Below, piece after piece: positions 10,651-22,972 of a stretch of 64,000 nucleotides of DNA. Position 1 is the first letter of the stretch. The number at the start of each line of letters is the position of its first letter. The position numbers and the translations under genes were made by a program. Below the pieces are notes generated by a model, which saw only the letters and a list, made by a program, of their open reading frames with translations, was not told the origin of the DNA and ran no database searches. This DNA is from Saturnia japonica (lineage: Eukaryota > Arthropoda > Insecta > Lepidoptera > Saturniidae), in contig CM065304.1 of assembly GCA_033032175.1 (NCBI GenBank), forward strand, positions 28,526,653-28,590,652. Direction: 5' to 3'.

Positions 10651-10720
10651 CAGTCGGGGCAGCTGGCCGCCAGACATAGCAGCCGTCTGGCCGGAGGATC
10701 CTCCCTTTTCTATGGCGGAT

Positions 10721-11239
10721 GAGGAACCTTAGAGAACAAAGTGCAGTGATACCGTAAGTGGTCTGGATAGGTAATAAATTCATGTAAGTCGTCATCGATA
10801 TAGTCCCGTGATGTGTGTACGATTATCAAAAAATATTTTCTTATGTTACACAATTATATTTTACTATGTTAGAAGGTCTTATTTCTAATTATATGTGTGT
10901 TTTAATATTAAAAACAGTTACTTCTTTTACCTACTTATTATTAATTCTATCGTTTGAAGTTTAGGAAAAATGTTTCTAGTTTTAAGTTTTCAATTCTGTC
11001 GGCAGTAATTCTCATGACAGCTTTGAATTTTTTTATTGAATGTCAGGTACAATCTAATTAAAACTTTTATCTAATCCAGATCAAATGGCAAATACCTATA
11101 AAGGATCGTGTTATATTTACTTTTACAAACGTTACCTACTAATACATATTATCTACAAATTATGTTTGACTGGATGTTATCGTTTGAGAAAAACTGATCG
11201 ATGTAAATAATGAAATAAATATTTCAGAATTTTGAAAAC
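10721..11239. other. Gene-free AT-rich stretch
   Basis: No feature was recognised. Confidence 0.4.
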
Positions 11240-11650
11240 TTAACCCCTAACGGTTTTAAAGGGGGTAGTAAAGTTTGTATGTGAAATAATATTTCTCGAT
11301 ACAAATTTATAATCTATACGTATAAAATGCTTTGTCCTGAATGACTGACGGATCAACGCACAGTCTAAACCGCTGATCGTAGAGACCTGAAACTTGGAAG
11401 GTGTGTTCTTTGTAGGACGATAAGAAAGGATTTTCCGAAATTCTACCCCTAAGGGAGTGAAAAAGGGGGGCAAAGTTTGTATGGGACGACGTGATTCCTT
11501 CGTCCAATCTACATCAAATTTTGCACAAACCTTTTTTAACGGAATTGATGAAAGACGAGTTTCGTATTTTATTGAAATTCATCACCTAAAGGGGTTAAAA
11601 ATGGGTAGAAAGTTATTTTGGCGGGGATTTGCTTCGAAGATGATATCAAT
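11240..11650 (+). repeat. Interspersed repeats of the 'cccctaa..gtgaaaa..gtttgtatg' type, two in tandem
   Basis: Blocks 'acccctaacggttttaaaggggg' and 'acccctaagggagtgaaaaagg', each followed by 'aaagtttgtatg', occur twice about 200 bases apart, with 'gacctgaaacttggaaggtgtg' between. They are related to 5049-5265. Any ORFs here are accidental. Confidence 0.5.
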
Positions 11651-13200
11651 ACATAGGGTTGCCACCTTTTTTTCTTAAAAATATAATATATTTTTAAGAA
11701 ATCTGCAAAAAATTTAGTGCTATTCGGAAATTTTGAAAAAAATATATTACTTATTTATTTTTAAATATTATTGAGTATCTGCTCAAAAAAGTAGCGAAAT
11801 TTGTTCAGGGTTCATGTATGTGAGTTTCTTTATTCCACTATAATTTTTAAATGACGGAACAGATTTGGATGTTAAGGGTGTCGTTAGAATTCTCAGATCA
11901 TCCCGAGTAACATTGGCTTTTTGAAAAGTACAATATGATGGTAGTATAGCTCTAATTTTTTTATTCCATTTTTCTTGATTTATTACAATACGGTTATCAA
12001 TTGAAAGACTTGATGAGCACATTCTAAATATATATAATTTACAATAAAATGCATAATTAAAAAAACAACAAACTGCCTTGGCAAAAATAGAACTAAAAAC
12101 ATTTTAGTAAAAAGTAAACAACAAGTTGTATTAGTTAATATGTATATACAAAGCGAAAGACAGTGGCGGCGCTAGACCAAATGTAGACGTCAGCGATATC
12201 AGCTTTGCGAGGCCTCCTTCCATTTTCCAGTCAGAAGAAAACGATGAGAATAAAAGTAGAATGAGACTGACGCTAATTGCTATTGCTTATTGTTAATCAA
12301 AGGTTAATTATCTACCAGTTTAGTTTGATGTACATTATTAAAATTAATATCAAACAACAACATACAATATACGACTCGTTTGATGATAAGTGACTACCGT
12401 AGCATATGGATGCTTGAAATTCCATCGGTATCACTAGCGCCTTGCCAACTTTGAACCCTTATTACAGAACTCATGGATATTTGGCTATGGTCTTCTGTAG
12501 GGTGGAGGTATTCTGCCAGTCGGACTGTCCCAAGCAGAGAGAAGAGAAATCTCAAAAATAATTTCTCTGTGCCCTAACTTTCAAAATATATTTCATAAAT
12601 TTGTATCTGTGCTATTGAATAGCATATTATGCCATTTTTTAGTAGTATTATTAGATTCAAACACTTTGTTGTTGTGAAAATTATAATATTTGAATATATT
12701 AAGCTTTTCTCAATAAATAACAACAGGTCTTATTTTTCCTATGTGAAAGTTCGGGAGATTTTTCTTTTATTTTATTCATTTTTCTGTTTGTCATACTTAT
12801 CCAAATATGTGATCTACTCTGCGCTGTTCTAATTCGAACTTTAAATTTTTTCATAATATTATAGACATCTAAAATGTTGATATTATTTCTTTCTAGAAAC
12901 TTCAAACAAAATGAAAATAAACAATGATAATTTGCCCTTCTGTTTCCATTTAAAAAATTATATAAAATAAGCACGACAGTTGAATTAGCGATGAAAATAT
13001 GTATAGTATTTTTCGTACTATATTATGTTTCTATAATATAAAGTATAATTGACTAAAATATAGTACAATACTATATAATATAGTACGGGTGGCAACCCTA
13101 TCAATACTCCTTAATGCTTGTGGTTTAAATTACATTTTATTTTGACACATGTTTGAAAACTCAATCCGATTTTATTCAAAAAAGGTTGATCTCACTTAAT
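11651..13200. other. Gene-free AT-rich stretch
   Basis: No convincing gene. 12478-12560 is an inverted relative of 4733-4800. Long A/T runs and chance ORFs make up the rest. Confidence 0.45.
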
Positions 13201-13460
13201 CCATACTATAATATTATAAATGCGAAAGTAACTCTGTCTGTCTGTCTGTTACGTTTTCACGCCTAAACCGCTGAACCAATTTTGATGAATTTTGGTATAG
13301 AGATAGATTGGAATTTAGGAAAGGACACAGAGTACTTTTGTAGCGAAAATAAAACTTTAAGGGTAGAAAATAGGGAATGAAAATTTCTGTCAACAAAATA
13401 TGGGAACAACAAATGCGCATGCGCGATAATGGTAAAATAACATCGGCTGCCATACCAACC
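13200..13460 (+). repeat. Interspersed repeat starting 'tataatattataaatgcgaaagt'
   Basis: 'gaaagtaactctgtctgtctgtctg', 'aaaccgctgaaccaattttgatgaa' and 'gggtagaaaatagggaatgaaaa' are the typical blocks of a very common dispersed repeat of moth and butterfly genomes (family knowledge). A relative follows at about 13770-13850. Confidence 0.55.
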
Positions 13461-14149
13461 AGTTTGTTGATTGTCAATCTGGTTTGTTGATTAATTGATA
13501 TATTTATACTTAATAAGAAATATATTGTATTTCTAATAATTACCTATTAAATGATAGTCCAGTATTATTTTTAAGATTGGCTGAAGTGTATATAAACTGT
13601 TTAACTATGCAGTACGGCATAATAACTGTTTTATTTTATGATATAAATACGACGTGCGCTGTCAATCGCGGCTCGCGGGATTTTATATATTCTAAGCGAT
13701 ATGCCTATTCTAAATTATCTGGATTATACAGTTTTGCTAGAAGTGAATTATTTCATTGTTATTCCACATGTGGTGAAAATAAAACTTGGGTGAAAGTTTG
13801 TATGAAGAACCCATTCATATTTATGCCTATGGTAAAAAAGGAATAAAAAGGGTTGCACGTTTTTTCAAAAACCCTTCCCGTAGGCCGTAATAAGGTATGA
13901 TTTTAATTATTTTTAAAGTTTTATTGGGACAGTTAATGTGTATTTATATTGGCATATAATGTCAATACCATACAAACAGTAATAATCCCATCTATGATTT
14001 TCTTTTGGTTTGTCGTGTTCCGAAATCAGCCGGTGTATATTCAGTAATATAGCGGGGTGGTAGGGATTGCGACCACAATACACATAGTGATGAACCCATC
14101 TATGTCTTTTTTTTTTTTTGGTATTATATAAATATAGCTATCTACATTA

Positions 14150-14911
14150 ATAAATCTGTAGTCCTGTCTGTACTTCTAATACTTTTCCAAAATTTCCCGA
14201 TACGCGTAAAAATGAACGATACTGATCATGAATATGCCATTACATTTTTTTTGTGCTAACTCAAAAACGGCTTGACCGATTCTTATAAAATTTTGTACAC
14301 GGGATGCTTATATCATCGGTCAGTTGATAAGGTATAAGAAATTTCAATATTACTTATAGATAATGTAAAAAAAATTAAAAAAAATATTTTCCTTAATTCA
14401 ATTATGTACACGGGAAGTATAAATCATTCCATGAATGATAAGTAATGAGAATTTTCAATAACACTTTTGGGAATCGTAAAAAAAAGACATTTTCAAAAAA
14501 TTAAAATTTCATTAATTCTTAACCGATTATGATGAAATTGTATACATGGGAAATCTAACTATTTACATAATTAATGGGCTATAAGAATTGTCAATATTAC
14601 TTCTAGAATTAAAAAAAAGTAATTCAAAAAGTTTAATTTTCATCAATTCTCAACCGATTCTGATCAAATTTTATAGACGGGAAACATACATCATACCTAC
14701 GATAATTGAGAGGCTATAATAATGCATTAGAAATTGTACATTACAATAATAGTTTTCAACCGATTTTTATGAAAATTGTACACGGGATATACATGCCACT
14801 TCTCAATTGAAACGGCATATGAATTGTCAACAATAACTAAAAATAAAGGGATTTAAATAATTATTGCGTAGTAACAATAGCGTGCGGAGCCGCGGGCACA
14901 CCGCTAGTTAT
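14150..14911 (+). repeat. Degenerate tandem array of about 115-125 bp units
   Basis: 'aaccgattnntatnaaattntgtacacggga' recurs near 14270, 14400, 14520, 14650 and 14760. Each is followed by an AT-rich half with 'ctataagaattntcaatattac'-like sequence. The stretch ends in 'gcgtgcggagccgcgggcacaccgctagt' (14880-14909), like the end of the family at 39714-40125. The units are heavily diverged. Confidence 0.6.
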
Positions 14912-14971
14912 AAATAAACGACATATAAAATCAATTACAATCAAACAACCATACATAACTTATAGGCAGGT

Positions 14972-15222
14972 TAACACAAGCGCGACTGCTATGATCGAGG
15001 TCCTGGGTTCGAATCCCAGGTCGAGCAAAGTGTTATTGGGTTTTTCTATGAAATTCTCAGTAGCAGCTCTGAGTTTGGCTTTGTGCCCGATTAATGGCAA
15101 TATGCTCGCCCCCTATTACATGGGACTTATAAACATACTCAATGAACTGTGAGTGTACGTCAATACACCTCTGTCTAACCCTTCGGTGATACAGGCGTGA
15201 TGGTATGTTATGTTATGTCGAT
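14972..15222 (+). repeat. tRNA-derived SINE, copy 1
   Basis: A tRNA-like head with a B-box (GGTTCGAATCC at 15006-15016) is followed by a body with 'gagcaaagtgttattgggtt', 'gcccgattaatggcaat' and 'cgccccctattacatggg', and an end 'taacccttcggtgatacaggcgtgatggtatgt'. Related copies are at 15512-15752 (-), 44077-44341 (+) and 46170-46400 (+). Confidence 0.85.
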
Positions 15223-15511
15223 ACGAGCGATACCAAAGCCAAAACAAATATGTAGATTTTATTGTGAAATTTTCTTACAATATACAAATTATTTGTTTTG
15301 AGCGACGTTACTCGTAGATTATACACAAACAACTCTATATAATCGTTATTAACCATCAGAACTAACACGATTGATGCTAGTACATTATCGGTATTTTAAT
15401 CAGTTACGTAGTCAGGTAACGCGAGCTGTTGTAAATATATTTCTATGGGACCTAAATCAGTAATGTCCTTTTCTAAATGTAGGAATACTAGTTGTACCCA
15501 CAGTTTCACAT

Positions 15512-15752
15512 AACATATCACACCATCACGCTTGTATCCCCGAAGGGTTAGGCAGAGATGTACACATCCACAGTTCGCCGGGTATGTTTTAGGTCCCATG
15601 TCATAGGAGGCGAGCCCCTATTGTCATTAATCGGGCATAAAGAAAATCCCAATAACATTTTGCTCGACCTGGGAATGGAACCAAGGACCTCGGGAATAAC
15701 AGTCGCGCTTACGACCACTAAGCTAATGAGGCAGTTACCCACCCCACCCACA
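15512..15752 (-). repeat. tRNA-derived SINE, copy 2 (inverted relative to copy 1)
   Basis: Reverse complement of the same family: 'atcacgcttgtatccccgaagggttaggcagag' at the tail side, then 'aggcgagcccctattg', 'aataacattttgctcgacctggga' and the tRNA-like head with A-box sequence near 15710-15740. Confidence 0.85.
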
Positions 15753-15759
15753 TATTAAA

Positions 15760-17330
15760 TTTATTGGACAAACTCACCAGCGCGCCACCGCACCACCAAC
15801 GCACCCGTGTATCTTTATGCTTATTTACAGCTTGACTTTCATGGTCTCTTTGTTACTATTCCGCTTATTAGAGTCAACCGCATGAAGTTATATACCCATA
15901 TAGCCTTCCTCAATAAATAAGGCCATAATATGCAAAAACGATTTCTTTAAATGTGACTGGTAGTTCCATAGATTAAAGCGTACAAAATACAAATAATCAG
16001 TTGAGCTTTATAATATAAATTTATTAGAAACAAGGGAAATTGCAAATTCAATAAACTCTCTGACATAAGAGTAAGATCATTCCAATGAGTACGATATACA
16101 TATATCTGTTGTAAGTTGGTTATGAGTTGAGTACCCTACGGATTCCAGATGACGCTGCAGCATCAGGTCAAGGTTTTTCTAATATCATTAAAGTAACAAA
16201 TACCAAATCTAGACTCAATCAGACCTGTGGAAGATGCTCACATCTAATTATTACCTAGAAAAGAGCTGATAATCTACAAACTGCTAAAAACAGTTTCTTG
16301 AATCATAGCTAAGAACATTCTCGATGAAGTCACCTTTCAAACAAAAAAAAGATTAAAATTTACTTGTTAAGAATATGTAAATATTAGTTAAGTACTCCTA
16401 AATTCTTTAAAAACATCCTTTTGTCTGGAGAAACAAAGACGCTTCTAAAAAGTGTAAGGCATATTTCACGTAAAGAACAATTACTTCAGAGAAATATTAA
16501 CAGAACAAATAAATATCTATCATGAAAAATTATAAAATTACATTTATACCCTTGTCTTACCGAAGGTGCGTTATGTTGATTACAATACAATGGTATTCGT
16601 CGGGGGCTCCAAGGCAGTGCCAGTTTAATAGCAGCCCCATCCGCATAACTCCATAACGATATCTTGATTTATTTACATGCCTTCATTTATGCAAACCAAA
16701 ATATCTCATTCAGCGAGTGGTTAATTTAGTTTGTAAATGCGTTGCGAGCCGATACTATTTCATTCACGAAGTCCATTGTTTATGAATGGTATGCCTCTAT
16801 ATCTGTGCAGCAGCGCGTGATACCTAAACAACAACCATTACGGACAGGATAGCACTCAGACATTTTTGGGACTATTAAATAATTTCTGTCTTTTTTATCC
16901 GCTCTCTATTTTTTTTAAGTAGCAGGTGAAAGTGACGTAACTTTGACTACAGAGTTAAATAATATTACACAGTATATACAATACAATAGAGACATCAGAA
17001 ATCCATCGCAAGTAGAAGGCTGTTATGCCAGCCAGCGTGAGTTGTGACTGGTTATGCACCGACTGATCGCAAAACGCCTCGCGTATAAATGACTAACGGC
17101 CGTTTTTTTAATAACATATCTGAGTTTACTATACCCGATTAGTACATATTTGTAATAAGTACTATCTTTAACTTAAGACAGATATCGGCTTCCCCCTTAA
17201 CTATTCATGCTATAGGATATGAAGATGTATAATGTGCATATTAAAAACTATTCATTGATAAGTTATTGAAAAAAGCCGTAAGTGAGTCACTATGACGGAC
17301 TTTTTTCTATATGCATGATGGTCGTAACTC
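15760..17330. other. Gene-free AT-rich stretch
   Basis: No protein-like ORF, RNA gene or clear repeat was seen. Confidence 0.4.
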
Positions 17331-17337
17331 AATCCTT

Positions 17338-17435
17338 AAGGGGTTATTTCACGGCACGATGTACCGTACCCGATTTCCGCGGCCAAGCCCCCCTGGAAAT
17401 CAGGTACGGTACATTGTGCCGTGAAATAACGCCTT
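17338..17435. repeat. Near-perfect long hairpin (36-bp arms, 16-base loop)
   Basis: The arm at 17343-17378 (gttatttcacggcac..., ending gatttcc) is the reverse complement of 17395-17430 with two mismatches. One becomes a G-U pair in plus-strand RNA and the other a G-U pair in minus-strand RNA. The loop is gcggccaagcccccct. Four further pairs (aagg/cctt) lie outside one mismatch. It could be a small foldback transposon or a small-RNA precursor; no target duplication is obvious. Confidence 0.85.
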
Positions 17436-17439
17436 TACC

Positions 17440-18390
17440 CTCGCGCTGTCGCCTTTTTCTCATTCGTTACCTCAGTAAGGTGCATCACGTGCAGGTAAGG
17501 TTGGCGTGGTTCTTAAAGTGATCTTAAGGGGAGACGTTCAAGTATATGTAAGTAAAAATAAGAAACTCCCCAATTGATATAAGGTTTTTTTAAAACATTT
17601 TTAAATTCAAATGAAACTTTATTTATTTGATTTCATTCGTCGTAGTATGTCGGGAAATCGCCGAATTGAAAATCGGAATACCCATTTATCTCTAGTAACA
17701 AATATGAAAAGCAATTCGATGTACTATAAAAAAAATATATTATTAAGTATTAAGTAATAGTATTATTAATTTTAATTAAAACATTACAACATTTTTTATA
17801 ATACTATTTCTTACACAAGATTTATAATATTGTAAGTAAATAATTTATTCGTAATCAATATAATAAAAATTAAACAAACTCCCAATTCAGATGTTAACTT
17901 CACTGTGGTCGTGCTTACAGTCTCTGTTGTTTATACACTACTTTGTGGTCCTCTTGCAGATTTTTTTTTATCGCTTGTTGTTTTCACTTGGTTATCCAAA
18001 AGGACGTTCCTCACTCAGATCACGGCTCGCCAAAATACCCAAATAATAAAAACAATGGTCGAACTTACTAGAATGACCTTGATCTTTATGACATGGTTTA
18101 AAAGAAGTGTGCTATTTTTCATACATATTGTTTATTTGACTAAGTAATCGAACCGATGAGCTTTGTGTATAAAGTTCTATGTTCCGAGTACCTACATTTT
18201 AGTAGACGTTTCCAGATGTTTCTAGAATGGTGATTTTTTTTGTAATTTAGTTCGTAACAATTTACCTCCCGTTCCTTTTGTCAGCAAAAGTAAGAAAATA
18301 TTGTAGCCTACTAAGCCTAATTACGTAATACTTGAAAGTCTCTTAAGATACAATTTGATCACCTTTAAACACTAGAATTACATACAAAAA
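17440..18390. other. Gene-free AT-rich stretch
   Basis: Nothing was recognised; ORFs here lack any family signature. Confidence 0.4.
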
Positions 18391-18393
18391 AAT

Positions 18394-18606
18394 CTACATA
18401 TTATATCGGAGGGGGTATTTGGCCTGGGCCCCGTAAATCACCCTGAATACGACATCGATTATGAGATCCCGTAATTGAAAGAGTATTCGCGTATGCACTT
18501 TCGTAGTGAACGCGTGGAATGCGACTAAATAGCGGTCAGGCGCCGGCGCCGCATTCATCAAAACAAATCGATCTTTTATCTCGAGCACTTCATCATCACT
18601 CGGCAT
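18394..18606 (-). CDS. Unrecognised 70-residue ORF with coding-like composition
   Basis: This GC-richer ORF in an AT-rich setting codes a soluble-looking peptide (MPSDDEVLEIKDRFVLMNAA at the start, then a mixed hydrophobic and charged segment). I do not recognise the family. It may be a lone exon, a decayed gene or part of a mobile element. Splice sites were not resolved. It is listed only because its composition departs from the chance ORFs around it. Confidence 0.2.
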   Translation of the reverse strand: MPSDDEVLEIKDRFVLMNAAPAPDRYLVAFHAFTTKVHTRILFQLRDLIIDVVFRVIYGAQAKYPLRYNM

Positions 18607-18609
18607 CGA

Positions 18610-20880
18610 GAATGTCGGCCGCCCGCGTCACTATCAACTTGTTTCTTCTTATCGGAACCGTTACAGGCACTATGTATTTATATAAATTTTGTTTTTAATA
18701 TGAACCGACCTTGTTCAAATAAAACACTTGAAGTCAAAAATAAAATATAGCATGGAAGAATGTCGATCGAACACATCTGGATATATACATACATATTAGT
18801 AAAACTTAAAGTATAATTTATAATAACGTTTTGATGGCTCAGTTATAGTGTTTTCGGGCACCGCGTTGATCGTCGTAACTTCAAACCCTAGAACCAGAAT
18901 AAATCCGAAAATAATGAATTTGTAATCCCGTGTGATTATTAAATGCGACAAAATTATATCGTTTTATTTTTTCTCACGATAATCATTTCAGGTATAAAGT
19001 TGTAATTAATATCTGATCTCATACTGCTGTAAGAAAAATCAAGATTCTAGGTTAACGTAATAAAGAGGTATGGTATTATATACTCAGTGACCTATTAACA
19101 ATGTTGGCGACAGAACTGATATTATCGTGTCTTGTGTTGGGTTGTTATGTTATATTATTGTGTTTGTGTTGTGTCATGATAAAATACATTGAAATAGATA
19201 AAATTATAGAGAAATGTTAGCGACAACGCTACATTATAAGTTACATGTTATGTATTAAGTTATATATAAATGCTTATGTATTGTGTGTTACATATATGCA
19301 AATATAATTATTATAGAATAGGTAAATGTATAGAATAAGTGGATACAGTAAGAATATTCGATGTCACAGTAAGTTTACGAACGGAAAGCGGTGATATCGC
19401 CCGCAAATTACATTGTTTTTGGTTCATATATGTAATATGTACATAATGTTTATAAAATGTCAATATTTAATGGATAGCTGTTACAATAAGGAATCTTTTG
19501 GTATATAACATGTGTACACAATGTATACAAAGAAAGAAATATAGAGCAATTATCAGGGCGACCAAAGTGAAAAAAAACGTAAAAGTACGAATTAAAGCGG
19601 GGCTCTCCTTATGGTCACTCTCCGAACTACAAGTAAGCTCGAAGAGGCGCCGTATGGAGCACGGCGCAAATCATCGAGTACAAGTAACTACAAGAACAAC
19701 AAGAAGAAAACTTTGGTCGTCCTGCGAGCAGTATATTGAAGAGTTCGACTTTCATTGAAGACCCGACACCTCAAGCGGTCGTGCATTATTGCACCCCCCC
19801 GGACCCCCTCACTACCATCTCGCCCCACTGGCATCCGTTCGGCGACTACGAGACGGGCATCCGGCGTAACAAAACGCCCGTCCAAACCGGGGAAGCGTCA
19901 TACCCCCCTCCCCCCTCACGCAGAGGGGAAGTGACGCGTACCCAACAAAAAATACCTATATGGTACTTCTAGCTACATAGAATTTTGAAAGTCCTCCAAC
20001 AAGTAGTCCGTCTGTCTGGCTGGCTGTCTGTCCGTGTGTCTAGACACTTTTTCTCGAGAACGACTTGAGCTATAAAGTTTAAATTAATGTCATATACTAA
20101 AGCTTATGACCAAATTAATTAACCAAATTAAACAAATTAATTTTCTAGGTTAACGCAATAAAGAGATACAGAACGTCATAGTTAAAAAAACGCTTACGAA
20201 CCGATTATGATTATGAAAACCTATAGGGTACTTCCCGCAGATCTGCAGTCTTGAAATTTGGCACTAAGAAAGGTATTTTTTTTAAAGTTAAGGGAAAAGT
20301 CATAAAATAAGAAATCCCTAATCCAGTGTGAAATTACAATGCAACCAAATTTATTAAGTTTTATTTATTTCTCGAAAAGGGCTTAATATACATATATTAC
20401 CTATTTGAAATAAATACGGAATACTAAAATCTATGACTTGATACTGCTGGTAAAAAATCACGTTTTTAGGTTAACACAATAAAATATACAAGCCCTTCAT
20501 AATTACAGTTTAAGACTCAATAAGTTATGTATAATGTTATCCATAAAAAACAATAAAAATTATTTATTGTTGTTTCACTCATATTTGTAACATAACGTAA
20601 CATAAATATTTTTGATTATTTCCGACTTGATTTGATATTAATAATAACTTGTTTTTCCTTACATAACGTTACAAACATAACCTAAAACTTTTTTAGTACA
20701 AATATCTATAAAATAATAATAAATAATCACTGAGTGGTTCTTGAGTTATAAGCGCACTAACAAACAGACAGACGAACAAACTGCGATAGATATATAAGTA
20801 TAGTGTATCAACAATATTTATGTAGAGCTCTCAGAGCGCGAACTCTATTCGCTACTTGTCCGATTATTTTGCTTACAAAA
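18610..20880. other. Gene-free region with decayed retroelement-like sequence
   Basis: 19560-19950 is GC-richer, with poly-C tracts and a Pro/Arg-rich reading. It resembles an untranslated or gag region of a retroelement ('ggtcgtcctgcgagcagtat'). 19980-20830 holds typical dispersed-repeat blocks ('gtccgtctgtctggctgg', 'aacagacagacgaacaaactg'). No gene was found. Confidence 0.4.
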
Positions 20881-20884
20881 TAAT

Positions 20885-21245
20885 GCTTACAACACCAGAA
20901 GCATTACAGCCGTTTTACCGACCCTGTAAAAACTAGTTCAGTTCCCTTTTGAAGAATCCCATACAGCAGTTATCAGGTAGCTCATTCCAGATCTGGAGCA
21001 TTACCAGAAGGAAACTCCTCTGAAACCAGACTGTCTGCAACGATTTAGGCTCCTAAGTGTAAAGGTGAACTCCCTGACGATAGTAGAAGATAGCCGTTGG
21101 TATCACCTCGAATAATCCTTACAAATACAACCCATTATAAAAACGGTATAACGCGCATTAGGAGGTGAAGTCTCTCTTTAGACTCAAAGGTTTGATACCG
21201 CTTGTGAATGTAGTTGAATAATTTGTATCAACTCCTAAAATAAAT
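20885..21245 (-). pseudogene. C-terminal remnant of a non-LTR reverse transcriptase
   Basis: The minus strand reads ...FLLVMLQIWNELPDNCCMGF..FKRELN, matching the typical C-terminal block of CR1/I-type LINE polyproteins (an S-x-x-x-WNxLP pattern followed by FK and L residues, family knowledge). It is preceded by more decayed coding sequence, with several stops. It is an old fragment. Confidence 0.6.
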
Positions 21246-21249
21246 AAAA

Positions 21250-22900
21250 CGTTGATTGATTAGTGTGATCGAGCACCGTTTCGATAAATAGGTAAGGTCA
21301 TCTGTCTGAACATATGCTATTGGTACTTGTTGAAGACAGATCTTCAAAATGAGGATTGTAAATAGGCAAGCGTTAAAATACTATAAGTACCAGCATGACA
21401 TAGTTTCAACACGTTGTTTTCAAACTCGTTGTAGGATTTGAGCTCTCGGCGATCGACACAATCTCTGAAAACAACACCACTGAGACATCTTTGCCTCGAA
21501 GAGGTCAATATCTAAAAGGGTCAACGTTTGAGTCGTTTACGAGTGTATTATCAGTTTCTTAGAATCACAAGTGAATGTTCTCGAACGTTAGGCGACCCGC
21601 ATAGAGCTGCGAGAAAAAAGAGTCAACCCTTTTTAATAAAGGCCATTTATGCAGAAAAGATTAAAATTCACTTGATTCAGTTCAGTATGGTTTTGAGTAC
21701 AAAAAGCAGAAGAAAAATTGGACAAGTAGCTAGTAGAACTCGCGGCCTGAGGGTTCTTCACTGAATATATTACATTATTATACTTTCTTTTACATAAATG
21801 TTGTTTAATAATAATATATTATCATCCATGAGGTTTCAACTTTTCTCGGTATGTCCTTTGTCTGTTGTTGATTATTTATGATTATATCATAGATATTTTT
21901 TCTAAAAAGTTTTTAGTCTATGTTTTGAAAGGCTATATAACAAAACATAAGGAAAAACAAGTAATGTCAATAGAAAATCAACTCGGAAAAATCATTACCA
22001 GCACGCTTTCTTAGGATACGCAGCCGAAACTGTTAAACATAGGACAATAGAAACACAATACAAATAGGTGATAAAAAAAACTTCTCGCACAATACACTAG
22101 AAATTTGTTTAAATTACAAATATCTAAACAATGTCCTATAAGCCTTATAGGAAATCAATCATATTTGTTATATTTATATACGTGAAATATCTATACATGA
22201 ATGTTATACTTAAAAACTCGATCCAGATCATTATTTATTATATGGATAACTTTATACGCAGAATTTGTAGGAGGACTTTCAAATTTTTATGTAGCTTGGA
22301 AGTACTCCCTGTAGGTTTTGATATTCGGAAACCATTGTTGAGAGAAAAAATAGAGCTTAATATAATTTGTTACATTTAATATTACATGGGATATCATTAT
22401 TTTCGAATTTATTTCTATATTTATGTTAAAAGGCCTCCTTTGTGCCAAATATCAAGACGGGAAGTATCCTATAGGTTTCATAATCAGTCCGTCTCCGTGA
22501 GCGGTATATAAACTATGAAATGCCGTTTCTGTTTAATACATTAACCTAGATATTTGATTTTTATCAGCAGCTTGAGGCCATAGATCTTATTTACACGATA
22601 CTAAGTTACAACTTTATACCTCGTATTCGTGATGAGGTACGAAACCCTAAAAAGAGAATTATATTATCAGTAATTTTTAATAAAAAAGATGTCACATAAC
22701 GTAACGTCCATCGCGACATTCGCGACTTTCTACAATATTGATGTTTTGTAGAAATAAACACTTCTGCATACATAAAAATTTTAACTGTTTTAATTAGACT
22801 ACACTGTCAATGATATATTTAATAAGTAATAAAATTATTTTTTAACATAGAATCTCTGAGAAACAAAAATATCGCATATGTAAATACGTTTAGAATAAAA
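21250..22900. other. Gene-free AT-rich stretch
   Basis: ORFs at 21528-21764 and 22131-22379 have no recognisable family and are probably chance. Confidence 0.4.
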
Positions 22901-22972
22901 GATAAAAGTAGAGTGCTAATAAAAACCAGTATAACATTGGTATGTTTTTCATTTTATTTTATAGACGTTTTT

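Larger units (their letters stand above)
9758..10720. mobile_element. Copy of the 60.4-60.76 kb GC-rich element, split by LINE insertions
   Basis: 9758-9919 ('gtgacatct', 'ctgacgcat', 'caagaacccg') and 10651-10711 ('gcagctg', 'ccgccagacata', 'ggaggatcctcccttt') match 60402-60508 plus 60691-60763 in order. The two halves are separated by LINE material carrying the target repeat CAACAGTCGG. This copy lacks the MITE found in the 60.5 kb copy, so each acts as the other's empty site. Confidence 0.75.
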
